Assembly: GCA_963784175.1 (NCBI GenBank)
Contig: CAWAQJ010000012.1
Location: 62,001 to 126,000, forward strand
From: JAIBJN01 sp963784175
GTDB taxonomy: Bacteria > Actinomycetota > Thermoleophilia > Gaiellales > Gaiellaceae
Length of the DNA stretch: 64,000 nt
Reading direction: 5' to 3'
Both the position numbers and the translations under genes were made by a program. This document shows, in pieces, positions 16,758-24,447 of this stretch. A model generated the notes under the pieces. The model was given only the letters and a program-made list of their open reading frames with translations. It did no database searches and was not told where the DNA came from. Within the stretch, counting starts at the first letter, position 1, and each line of letters opens with the position of its first letter.

Positions 16758-17699
16758 CTACGGAGTGATCGGGTAGAGGTATTCCTCGGGCCCGTCGACG
16801 TGGACGCCGGGATCGGTAGCGCGGTAACGGACGGCGACGGCATCTGCTCCCTCGCCCTCGACCTCGGCGACGGCGTAGAGCTCGCCGAGCCAGAGACTGC
16901 CGTCGATGATCGAGTACTCGAAGCGGTCGAGGGCGCGCACGGGCGGCCCGGCTGTCCGGTTTCCCTCGATGTCGTAGGCGCCGCCGTGGCAGGGGCAGCC
17001 GAAGCCGGAAGGCTCGGTCGGGATGAGCGTCACCGTCGCCTTCGAGGTCTCGACCTGAATTTCGTCGCCCGGGCGGCCCTGAGGCTGCGTCGGGCAACCG
17101 AGATGAACGCACCGGTTGAAGAGGATCGTGTAGCTCGGAACCTCGTCCTTGAGCCCGTTGTAGCGGATGAAGGCGGTGCGCCTCGTGACGTCGCCCTTCT
17201 CCGGGTCACCGGTGAAGGTCGTGATGCGCCACTCGCCCTCCGGGTAGTTGTCCATCGGCCCGAGGTCGACGTCGGGCGACTCCTGGCCGACGAACGCGGG
17301 CGCGACTGCGAAGCCGAGCACGGGCACGGTGATGATCCCGCCGATGACCGCTCCGAGGCCGAGGGTGGCGCCCTCGAGGAACTTCGAGCGCGGATAGCGC
17401 TCCGGCTCGGCCAACTCGCCCTCTTCCACCGTGAGGGGCGGGGGTGCGACGACCGGCTCCGGCTCCGGGGCGGCGCGGACGTCGCGGGTGACGTCGCGGA
17501 TCCAGAGGAAGCCGAAGATGACCGCGAGCACGATGCCGATCACGGACGCCCAGGTGCTCACGATCAGCCCGACGAGGATCAGCGCGACCGCGCCTGCGAA
17601 CGCAAAGGGCCAGATCGTCGGCGGCGGGAGGTGGGCGCCGGGGTCGTCGTGCTCGTGTGTCTCGGAGCTCTCCTCCGGCCGCTCTAGCTCGTCCGCCAC
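16758..17699 (-). CDS. qcrA: Menaquinol:cytochrome c reductase, Rieske iron-sulfur subunit
   Basis: 313 residues. The 2Fe-2S ligands are in CVHLGC (C197, H199, with C202 as disulfide partner) and CPCHG (C235, H238, with C237). Three hydrophobic segments precede it (about 29-48, 50-67 and 111-136), the three-helix anchor typical of actinobacterial QcrA and longer than the single helix of Bacillus. The protein is thus actinobacterial in its Rieske part and Bacillus-like in qcrB/qcrC. A promoter-like element (17742-17771) lies upstream. Confidence 0.94.
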   Translation of the reverse strand: MADELERPEESSETHEHDDPGAHLPPPTIWPFAFAGAVALILVGLIVSTWASVIGIVLAVIFGFLWIRDVTRDVRAAPEPEPVVAPPPLTVEEGELAEPERYPRSKFLEGATLGLGAVIGGIITVPVLGFAVAPAFVGQESPDVDLGPMDNYPEGEWRITTFTGDPEKGDVTRRTAFIRYNGLKDEVPSYTILFNRCVHLGCPTQPQGRPGDEIQVETSKATVTLIPTEPSGFGCPCHGGAYDIEGNRTAGPPVRALDRFEYSIIDGSLWLGELYAVAEVEGEGADAVAVRYRATDPGVHVDGPEEYLYPITP

Positions 17700-17741
17700 C
17701 CAGCTTCCTCCGTCAGATCCTCGTTGTTACAAGCGTCGGGC

Positions 17742-17771
17742 ATTCTTCCCCTGAGCGTTCGATCCTGTCAA
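17742..17771 (-). promoter_or_regulatory. Promoter for qcrABC
   Basis: On the minus strand TTGACA (17771-17766) is followed after 18 bp by AAGAAT (17747-17742), 43 bp before the qcrA ATG. The -35 box overlaps the ubiD stop codon. It would allow qcrABC and the downstream menaquinone genes to be transcribed apart from the haem genes upstream. Confidence 0.5.
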
Positions 17772-19252
17772 CGACGTACCTTCTGCCTCAAGACCTGGGA
17801 AATCCCGCCGTTTCCGGACGCCTCACGGTCGATGCCGTACTCGCCCCACCGGCGGTCGACGACGTCACGAACCTCCTCGGTCATCTCGATCCGCTCCGGC
17901 CACTCACGTGCGCCCTCCTCAGGCCACTTGTGGGTCGCGTCGATCCCGAGCTTACCGCCGTAGCAGGGCAGCATGGCCGCGTGGTCGAGCTGGTCGAGCG
18001 GGCCCTCCGTGAGGACGACGTCGCGCTTGGGGTCGACGTTCGCGCAGACGTGGAAGAAGACCTGCTCGTAGTCGTGCACGTCGATGTGCTCGTCGACGAC
18101 GACCACCGACTTCGAGAGCGAGAGCATCCCGAGGCCCCAGATCGCGTGAATGACCTTGCGCGCATGACCGGGAAAGGCCTTCCGGACCGAGACGATGACG
18201 CAGTTGTGGAACGCGCCGGCCACCGGGAGGTCGTAGTCGACGATCTCCGGGACTGTCATGCGGATCGCCGGTAGGAAGATGCGCTCGGTCGCCTTCCCGA
18301 GCCAGGCGTCCTCGGCCGGAGGCACGCCGACGACGATCGACGGGTAGATGGCGTCCTGCCGCATCGTCATGGCGGTCAGGCGGAAGACCGGGAAGGGCTC
18401 GGGCGGCGAGTAGTAGCCGGTGTGGTCGCCGAAGGGGCCCTCGGTGCCCATGTCGCCCGCCTCGATCCGGCCTTCGAGAACGATCTCGGCATTCGCGGGC
18501 ACCTCGAGGTCGACCGTCTTGCATTTCACGAGCTCCACGGCCTCGCCGCGCAGGAAGCCGGCGAGCATGAACTCGTCGATGTGCTTGGGAAGCGGCGCGC
18601 TCGCCGAGTAGGCCGTGATCGGGTCGAGCCCGAGCGCCACCGCCACGGGGATCGAGCCCTCGGCCGCAAGCCAGTCGGCGCGCCCGTCCTTGTGCACCTG
18701 CCAGTGCATGTACGTCGACTTCGCGTCGATCTTCTGCATCCGGTACATCCCGACGTTGCGGACGCCCGTGCGCGGGTCCTTCGTGATCACGGCTGGAAGC
18801 GTGATGAACGGCGCGGGGTCGCCCGGCCAGCAGTGCTGGATCGGCAGCGCGTCGAGGTCGGGCTCGAGGACGAGCTCCTGGCAGGCGCCGCGCGAGACGC
18901 TCTTCGGCATCGAGTCGGCCAGTCGCTTGAGCTTGCCGAGCCCCTTCACCTTCTCCACCAGTCCCTGCGGTGGCTGCATCTCGAGCACGTCCTCGAGCCT
19001 GCGCGCGACCGCGTCGAGGCTCTCCTCGCCGAAGGCCAGGCACGTGCGTCGCTCGGTGCCGAACTGGTTGATGAGGAGGGGGCGCTGCGAGCCCTTGACG
19101 TTCGTGAAGAGAAGCGCGGGGCCGCCGCTCTTGACCACGCGATCGGTGATCTCCGTGACCTCGAGGTACGGATCGACCTCGGCCACGATCTCGACCAGCT
19201 CGCCCTCCCGGCGCAGCAGGTCGATCCAGGAGCGCAGATCAGCGGCAGGCAC
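17768..19252 (-). CDS. ubiD: UbiD family decarboxylase (menaquinone biosynthesis)
   Basis: 494 residues from GTG 19252 (VPAADLRSWIDLLRREGELV), the usual UbiD opening. The family is recognisable throughout: GGPALLFTNVKG, VGMYRMQKIDAKSTYMHWQ, EGSIPVAVALGLDP, GTEGPFGDHTGYYSPPEPFP and VVDEHIDVHD. The enzyme uses prenylated FMN made by UbiX, encoded in the same block, to decarboxylate an aromatic acid; with mqn genes around it the likely substrate is prenylated 1,4-dihydroxy-6-naphthoate. The frame stays open upstream by chance, but the conserved protein begins here. Confidence 0.92.
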   Translation of the reverse strand: MPAADLRSWIDLLRREGELVEIVAEVDPYLEVTEITDRVVKSGGPALLFTNVKGSQRPLLINQFGTERRTCLAFGEESLDAVARRLEDVLEMQPPQGLVEKVKGLGKLKRLADSMPKSVSRGACQELVLEPDLDALPIQHCWPGDPAPFITLPAVITKDPRTGVRNVGMYRMQKIDAKSTYMHWQVHKDGRADWLAAEGSIPVAVALGLDPITAYSASAPLPKHIDEFMLAGFLRGEAVELVKCKTVDLEVPANAEIVLEGRIEAGDMGTEGPFGDHTGYYSPPEPFPVFRLTAMTMRQDAIYPSIVVGVPPAEDAWLGKATERIFLPAIRMTVPEIVDYDLPVAGAFHNCVIVSVRKAFPGHARKVIHAIWGLGMLSLSKSVVVVDEHIDVHDYEQVFFHVCANVDPKRDVVLTEGPLDQLDHAAMLPCYGGKLGIDATHKWPEEGAREWPERIEMTEEVRDVVDRRWGEYGIDREASGNGGISQVLRQKVRR

Positions 19253-19272
19253 CGCTGTCGAGTTTATCCGCG

Positions 19273-19440
19273 CTAGTGCCCGCGACCGCGCCGGTGCGAC
19301 GCCCAGCGGCTCAGCTGGCCGAGCGCGATCACGCTGATGAAGATCAGGCCGACGACCAGCATCGAGAGAATGATGTCGCGGCCCTCCTCCGCGGTGGTCT
19401 TCTCCGCGGCGAGAACGAGTGCGTTGGCGAAGGCGCTCAT
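19273..19440 (-). CDS. 55-residue single-pass membrane protein
   Basis: Start ATG 19440, stop TAG at 19273. The protein has a short acidic amphipathic N-terminus (MSAFANALVLAAEKTTAEEG), one hydrophobic helix at about residues 23-41 (IILSMLVVGLIFISVIALG) and a basic tail (SRWASHRRGRGH), so the N-terminus should be outside by the positive-inside rule. It fills most of the gap between the prenyl-synthase-like gene and ubiD in the same direction. No family recognised. Location suggests an accessory subunit or assembly factor of the quinone/bc machinery, which is inference. Confidence 0.6.
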   Translation of the reverse strand: MSAFANALVLAAEKTTAEEGRDIILSMLVVGLIFISVIALGQLSRWASHRRGRGH

Positions 19441-19452
19441 CGCTCGCCCAGT

Positions 19453-20002
19453 TTAATGCACGCGGTCGGCGTGGAGCGCCAGGGCGTGCGCGACGGCGTC
19501 GGCCCCGGCCTCGAGCTCCGCGACCGCCTCGAGCGGTGTCGGATCCTCCTGGAGCCGCAAGCGCGGCGCGGCCGGTCTCGAGCCTCACGTCGCCCGATCC
19601 GAGGAGCACGACGGTCCCCGCCCAGGCGGCGCCGTCCCCCTCTCGCTCCTCGGCGCGCAGCTGGGCGCAGAGGGAGACGAGCTCGGCCAGGTCGGCGACG
19701 ACCGCCACCTCCCCCTGCGCGGCGACGCGGACGAGACCGTGCGCATAGAGATAGTCGCCGAGCAGGATCGCCGTGTCCGAGTCCGCCGGCGCGAAGAGTC
19801 GCGGCCGGCCGTAGTGGAGGAGGTACCCCTCGTAGATCGACTCGAGCCCGAGTGCATACCGCGCCGGCGCCAGGGCAGAGAAGACGGGGGTCTCGTCCCG
19901 CTCGCCGGCCGGCCGGAGCGCGGCGGCCCAGAGCGCGCTCTCGCGCTCGGCCTCACCCGCGATGACCTCCCAGACGGACAGCTCAGCGGCCGAAGAACTC
20001 AC
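19453..20002 (-). CDS. Prenyl-synthase-like protein lacking catalytic motifs (frameshifted)
   Basis: Read from GTG 20002 (VSSSAAELSVWEVIAGEAE) the frame is good to about 19560, where coding sense moves to the +1 frame and ends RLQEDPTPLEAVAELEAGAD... at TAA 19453-19455. The two parts join if one base of the CTTG near 19558 is dropped, giving about 182 residues. The segment LLGDYLYAHGLVRVAAQGEV followed by VVADLAELVSLCAQL aligns by eye with AGDYLFARAFSELAATGDAQ and its continuation in the polyprenyl synthase of this block. No DDxxD motif is present. A non-catalytic partner, like the small subunit of heptaprenyl synthases, is my best reading. Overlaps the hemL end by 20 bp. Confidence 0.55.
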
Positions 20003-21257
20003 GCGCAGCCTCCACGGTTGCGTCGATCTCTGCCTCGCCGTGCGCCGTGGAGACGAACACGGCCTCGAACTGCGACGGCGCCACGTAGATGCCGTTGGCC
20101 AACAGGTGCCGGAACCACGCGGCGAAGCGCTCCGTGTCGCTCTCCGAGGCATCCCTGAAGCTCCGGACCGGTCCCTCCCGGAAGAAGAGCGTGGCCATGG
20201 CGCCCACGCGCTGCACGCACGCCTGCTCCCCGGCGGACGCCTCCACGAGCCCCGCTTGGAGCCGCGCGCCCGCCTCCTCGAGGCGCTCGTAGACGGCGGG
20301 GTCGCGCAACCGGCGCAGGACGACGAGGGCCGCGGCCGTGGCGAGCGGGTTTCCGGAGAGCGTCCCCGCCTGGTACACCGGCCCGGCCGGAGCCAGCTCC
20401 TCCATGACGTCGGCGCGTCCACCGAAGGCCGCCAGCGGCAGCCCGCCGCCCACGATCTTCCCGAGCACGGTCAGGTCGGGCGTGACGCCGTAGAGCTCCT
20501 GCGCGCCGCCGCGGGCGACGCGGAAGCCGGTGATGACCTCGTCGAAGACGAGCAGCGCACCGGACGCGTCGCAGAGCGCGCGCAGGACCTCGAGGAAGCC
20601 TGGGTCGGGCGGGACGACGCCCATGTTCCCGGCAACGGGCTCGACGATGATCGCCGCCAGCCCCTCGCCGTAGCGCTCGACCGCCGCAGCGGCGGCGTCG
20701 ACGTCGTTGTAGGTGGTCACGACCGTGTCGCCGGCGGCGCCCGCGGGCACGCCCGGTGTGGCCGGGAGGCCGAGGGTCGCAAGCCCGGAGCCGGCTTCGG
20801 CGAGCAGGCCGTCGGCGTGACCGTGGTAGCAGCCCGTGAACTTGAGGATGCGGTCGCGCCGGGTGAACCCGCGCGCGAGCCGAAGTGCGCTCATCGCCGC
20901 CTCCGTGCCCGAGGAGACGAGCCGCACCTGCTCGACCGACGGCACGGCGTCGACGATCTCCTCGGCCAGCTCGACCTCCCGCTCCGTCGGCGCGCCGAAG
21001 GTCGTCCCGTCGGCAGCGGCTTCCTGCACCGCCTCGACCACCTCCGGATCGGCGTGGCCGAACACGAGCGGTCCCCAGGACATGACCCAGTCGATGTAGC
21101 GCTTCCCGTCCGCGTCCCAGAGGTACGGGCCCTCGCCGCGCGCGGCGAAGAACGGATCCTCGGCCCCGACCGCCCCCCAGGCGCGGACCGGCGAGTTGAC
21201 GCCGCCGGGGATGACCTTGCGCGCGCGGCGGAAGAGGCCGCTCGCCGTCAGAGCCAC
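19983..21257 (-). CDS. hemL: Glutamate-1-semialdehyde 2,1-aminomutase
   Basis: 424 residues from GTG 21257. The opening FRRARKVIPGGVNSPVRAWG is diagnostic. The PLP lysine is in VLGKIVGGGLPLAAFGG and the substrate gate region GAGSG-like loop is EAGSGLATLGLPATPGVP. Converts glutamate-1-semialdehyde to 5-aminolevulinate, the substrate of HemB encoded directly upstream with a 10-bp overlap. Confirms the C5 (glutamyl-tRNA) route to haem. Confidence 0.96.
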   Translation of the reverse strand: MALTASGLFRRARKVIPGGVNSPVRAWGAVGAEDPFFAARGEGPYLWDADGKRYIDWVMSWGPLVFGHADPEVVEAVQEAAADGTTFGAPTEREVELAEEIVDAVPSVEQVRLVSSGTEAAMSALRLARGFTRRDRILKFTGCYHGHADGLLAEAGSGLATLGLPATPGVPAGAAGDTVVTTYNDVDAAAAAVERYGEGLAAIIVEPVAGNMGVVPPDPGFLEVLRALCDASGALLVFDEVITGFRVARGGAQELYGVTPDLTVLGKIVGGGLPLAAFGGRADVMEELAPAGPVYQAGTLSGNPLATAAALVVLRRLRDPAVYERLEEAGARLQAGLVEASAGEQACVQRVGAMATLFFREGPVRSFRDASESDTERFAAWFRHLLANGIYVAPSQFEAVFVSTAHGEAEIDATVEAAREFFGR

Positions 21258-22219
21258 TCCGCCAGCTCCTTCGTCCAGTACGAGACGATCACGTCGGCCC
21301 CCGCGCGCTTGATCGCGGTCAGACCCTCGACTGCGGCCTGGCGCTCGTCGAGCCAGCCGCGCGCCGCGGCCGCCTTCACCATCGCGTACTCGCCGCTGAC
21401 GTTGTACGCAAACAGGGGCGCGTCGAAGCGCTCGCGCGCAGCTCGGATCACGTCGAGGTAGGGAAGCGCCGGCTTGACCATGATCGCGTCGGCGCCCTCG
21501 GCGAGGTCCAGCTCGCACTCGCGCAGCGCCTCGCGGACGTTGGGCGGGTCCATCTGATAGCTGCGCCGGTCGCCGAATGCGGGCGTCGACTCGGCCGCCT
21601 CGCGGAACGGCCCGTAGAAGGCCGAGGCGTACTTGGCCGAGTAGGCCACGATCGGGAGCTGCTCGAAGCCTTCGCCGTCGAGCGCCCCGCGGATCGCGCC
21701 GACGCGCCCGTCGAGCATGTCGCTCGGGCAGACGGCGTCGGCGCCGGCCTCGGCGTGGCTCACCGCGGTCTTGGCCAGGAGCTCGAGCGAGACGTCGTTG
21801 AGAACCTCGTCGCCCTCGACGAGCCCGCAGTGGCCGTGCGACGTGTACTCGCAGAGGCAGACGTCCGTGAGCAGCACGAGCCCGGGCACCTGCTCGCGCA
21901 GCGCGCGGAGCGTCCGCTGGACGATCCCGTCGTCGTCGTAGGCGCCGGAGGCCGCCTCGTCCTTCTCCTCGGGGATCCCGAAGAGCAGCACGGCGCTGAC
22001 GCCGAGGCGGTGCGCGTCGGCCGCCTCCTCGCAGAGCTTGTCGACCGAGCGCTGAGCGATCCCGGGCAGGCCCTCGAGCGGGCGCTCGACCCCGTCGCCG
22101 GGACAGGCGAAGAGCGGGTAGACGAAGTCGTCGAGCGAAAGCCGCGTCTCGCGGACGAGCGAGCGGAGGGCGGCCGTGCGCCGGAACCGCCGCAGCCGGG
22201 TGACCGGAAAGGTGCTCAC
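21248..22219 (-). CDS. hemB: Delta-aminolevulinic acid dehydratase (porphobilinogen synthase)
   Basis: 323 residues from GTG 22219 (VSTFPVTRLRRFRRTAALRS); the longer upstream frame is antisense to a palindromic intergenic region and unlikely. Schiff-base lysines are in VAYSAKYASAFYGPFR and ADAIMVKPALPYLD. The cysteine-rich metal loop DVCLCEYTSHGHCG is of the zinc-binding type. Condenses two 5-aminolevulinates to porphobilinogen. First of the visible hemB-hemL pair that heads the long haem/menaquinone block. Confidence 0.95.
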   Translation of the reverse strand: MSTFPVTRLRRFRRTAALRSLVRETRLSLDDFVYPLFACPGDGVERPLEGLPGIAQRSVDKLCEEAADAHRLGVSAVLLFGIPEEKDEAASGAYDDDGIVQRTLRALREQVPGLVLLTDVCLCEYTSHGHCGLVEGDEVLNDVSLELLAKTAVSHAEAGADAVCPSDMLDGRVGAIRGALDGEGFEQLPIVAYSAKYASAFYGPFREAAESTPAFGDRRSYQMDPPNVREALRECELDLAEGADAIMVKPALPYLDVIRAARERFDAPLFAYNVSGEYAMVKAAAARGWLDERQAAVEGLTAIKRAGADVIVSYWTKELAEWL

Positions 22220-22247
22220 GCCAGGTCGCTCCCCTTCGTCTCGCTCC

Positions 22248-22340
22248 CGTGGGGGAACCAGGTTCCCCCACGGACCCCCTCTTTCCATGTCAGAGCGCGC
22301 TGCGCGCGCGGAGATCCGCGGGAAACCTCCCGGTTTCCCG
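22248..22340. repeat. Compound palindromic intergenic element
   Basis: Two perfect inverted repeats lie in the 151-bp hemB upstream gap. Arms CGTGGGGGAACC (22248-22259) and GGTTCCCCCACG (22261-22272) form a 12-bp dyad with a single central base. Arms CGGGAAACC (22319-22327) and GGTTTCCCG (22332-22340) form a 9-bp hairpin with loop TCCC, with a GCGCGC-rich dyad between the two. It may be a REP-like intergenic unit or an ABC-permease terminator. I found no second copy in this window. Confidence 0.55.
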
Positions 22341-22370
22341 ACACCCTTCCCCAGACGTGATCCTGTCGGC

Positions 22371-23720
22371 TCACGCCAGGAATCTTCGCACGCCCATCCT
22401 GGCGGCCGTCGCGAACGCGATGGCGAGGCCGAGGAGCCACAGGGTTGCAACGCCGACCTCGCGCCACGGGTCGAGCGCGAAGAGCGCCGACTCGAAGAAG
22501 TCGACCGCGTGCGCGAACGGGAACAGCGCCGAGATCCAGCCGGCCACCGCGACCGAGCCGGAGGGAACGACCCCGATGAGCACGAGCGGCAAGGTGACGA
22601 GGAACGCCACGAGCACGGCGGCTCTCGACTCGCGCGCGAGCACGCCCAGGAGGACGCCGAAGGCGCCGAAGGATGCGCCGGCGAGGACGAGCCCGAGCGC
22701 GAGCAGCGGCAGGCGGCTCCACGGCTGGCCGCCGTCGACGTCGGCCACCTCGGCCGCCACGCCGAAGACGACCGCGAGGACGAGGCCGAGCGCGAGCGCC
22801 ACGGTCGCGCCCAGCAGCACCTTCGCGGTGACGAGCTCGCGCAGGCCGACGAGCCCGCGGACGAGGCGGCCGACGACGTTCTCGTCGCGCTCCGCCGCGA
22901 TCGCCCCGGCGGCCAGGAGCACGCACACGAAGGAGAGCGTCAGCGCGAGCGCGTAGGCCTGGAGCTGCGCGCCGAGCAGCCACGTGCGCCCGGCCTCGCG
23001 GTCGATCTTCAGCTGGATCGGGTTCGCGGTCGCGCGAAGCGTCTCGTCGGTCTGCTCGAGCGCCAGGCGCGCCTCGCTCACGAAGTTGGCCAGCTCGTCG
23101 ATCTGGTCGAGCGCCTCGGGGTCGTCGGTGCGCCCGCGCAGCTGCTCGAGGAGCCGGCCGGCCTCCTCGAGCCCGACGACGTCGAACTCCTCGCCGAGGA
23201 AGTCGGCCTCGCCGCCCTCGACGAGCAGCGTCACGTACTGGAGGTTCGCAGCGATGTAGGCCTCCTGGAGCAGCCGGTTGAGGCGGAAGACCAGCGCCTC
23301 CGTCTGGAGCTCGAAGCGGCTGGCGAGGCCGCCGCGCCCGGTCCGCAGGACGAGCTCCGGGCTCTCGACCATGCCCCTCAGCTTCGAGGCGAACCCGCGC
23401 GGCACCACGATCGCCGCGGTCACCTCACCCGTCTCGAGCTGCCGCTCGGCCTCCTCCTCCGACATCGGCACGAGCTCCGCCTTGTCGTTGACCTGCTCGA
23501 TCACGTTCTCCACGTCGAACCGCTCGCCCGCGATGGTGAGCGCCTGCGGGAGGCCGTCGAGGTCGACGAAGGCCACGCGCGGCTGGTCGGAGGCAAAGCG
23601 CACGACGAGCCCGACGAGCAGCGCGACGAGGAGTGGATAGAGAACGAGTGCGGCCAGGAGCGCCGGCGAGCGGCGGAGCACGCGCAGGTCCTTGGCGAGG
23701 AGCAGCCGGACGGCGGTCAC
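22371..23720 (-). CDS. ABC transporter permease (ABC-2/DrrB-YhgE type)
   Basis: 449 residues. One N-terminal helix (LLAALVLYPLLVALLVGLVV, about 22-41), a long extracytoplasmic domain to about residue 250, then five to six hydrophobic helices to the C-terminus. This topology is that of ABC-2 permeases with a large external loop. The start GTG overlaps the ATPase stop (GTGA). Exports an unknown substrate, possibly a lipid, drug or glycan, as part of a two-gene exporter. Confidence 0.85.
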   Translation of the reverse strand: MTAVRLLLAKDLRVLRRSPALLAALVLYPLLVALLVGLVVRFASDQPRVAFVDLDGLPQALTIAGERFDVENVIEQVNDKAELVPMSEEEAERQLETGEVTAAIVVPRGFASKLRGMVESPELVLRTGRGGLASRFELQTEALVFRLNRLLQEAYIAANLQYVTLLVEGGEADFLGEEFDVVGLEEAGRLLEQLRGRTDDPEALDQIDELANFVSEARLALEQTDETLRATANPIQLKIDREAGRTWLLGAQLQAYALALTLSFVCVLLAAGAIAAERDENVVGRLVRGLVGLRELVTAKVLLGATVALALGLVLAVVFGVAAEVADVDGGQPWSRLPLLALGLVLAGASFGAFGVLLGVLARESRAAVLVAFLVTLPLVLIGVVPSGSVAVAGWISALFPFAHAVDFFESALFALDPWREVGVATLWLLGLAIAFATAARMGVRRFLA

Positions 23721-24388
23721 GCGAAGACGTCGGCCTCCGGCGAGCGGGCGTACTCCTCGGCCGACCCGTCGAAGACGAGCCGCCCGTCGAGGAGCACCAC
23801 GACCCGGTCGGCGAAGCGCTCGAGCTCCTCGAGGTTCTGGGTGACGAAGACGACGGCGCCGCCGCGATCGCGCACGGCTCGAGCCAGGTCCCAGAAGCGG
23901 CGGCGCTGGCGTGGGTCGAGCGACGAGGTCGGCTCGTCCAGGAGGAGGACGTCCGGGTCGGCGAGGAGCGCGATCGCGAGGTTCAGGCGCTGCTGGTTCC
24001 CGAGCGAGAGCTCGGAGCTGAGCCGGCCGTCGTCAGGGAGCTCGACGACCTCGACCAGCCGCAACGCCGTGGCCGCCGGGTCGGGAACTCCCTCGAGCCG
24101 CCCAAAGAGCTCCAGGTTCTCTCGCGGGGTCAGGCGGCCGTACTGGGCGGGGCGCTGAGGCACCCAGCCGACACGCGGCCGCGACTCGCCGAGCACGACG
24201 TCGCCCGAGTCGGGGGTAAGCGCGCCGGCGAGGATCGAGACGAGCGTCGATTTGCCCGCTCCGTTCGGCCCGACGAGGCCGAGGACCTCGCCGCCGCGAA
24301 CGTCGAGGCTCATGGGCTCGAGGGCAGCGTGCCGGCCGAAGCTCCGTGCGATCCCACGGGCGCTCAGGAGCGCCGTCACGTCCGGCAT
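23717..24388 (-). CDS. ABC transporter ATP-binding protein
   Basis: 223 residues from ATG 24388. Walker A GPNGAGKST near residue 40, signature LSLGNQQRLNLAIALL, Walker B VLLLDEPTSSLD and H-loop position occupied by Q in FVTQNLEEL, a substitution of the switch histidine worth noting. Powers the downstream ABC-2 permease with which it overlaps by 4 bp. The start was chosen because the upstream frame is Arg/Pro-rich and lies opposite the divergent gene. Confidence 0.92.
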   Translation of the reverse strand: MPDVTALLSARGIARSFGRHAALEPMSLDVRGGEVLGLVGPNGAGKSTLVSILAGALTPDSGDVVLGESRPRVGWVPQRPAQYGRLTPRENLELFGRLEGVPDPAATALRLVEVVELPDDGRLSSELSLGNQQRLNLAIALLADPDVLLLDEPTSSLDPRQRRRFWDLARAVRDRGGAVVFVTQNLEELERFADRVVVLLDGRLVFDGSAEEYARSPEADVFA

Positions 24389-24392
24389 CGCT

Positions 24393-24423
24393 GTCCGAAG
24401 CCCCTGGCAAGGTGAGTTCGGAC
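24393..24423. promoter_or_regulatory. Inverted repeat between divergent genes
   Basis: GTCCGAA (24393-24399) and TTCGGAC (24417-24423) form a perfect 7-bp dyad with a 17-bp spacer in the 59-bp gap between the ABC ATPase and the LytM-like gene. Two half-sites about 2.3 helical turns apart could bind a dimeric regulator that controls both directions. Confidence 0.4.
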
Positions 24424-24447
24424 GGCGAGCACGCCGCAAGGCTAGCA

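Noticed and set aside
17768..20422. A single 884-codon minus-strand frame that would fuse the prenyl-synthase-like protein to UbiD
   Set aside because: The middle part is Arg/Gly-rich nonsense covering the 55-residue gene in another frame; UbiD has a conserved start at 19252.
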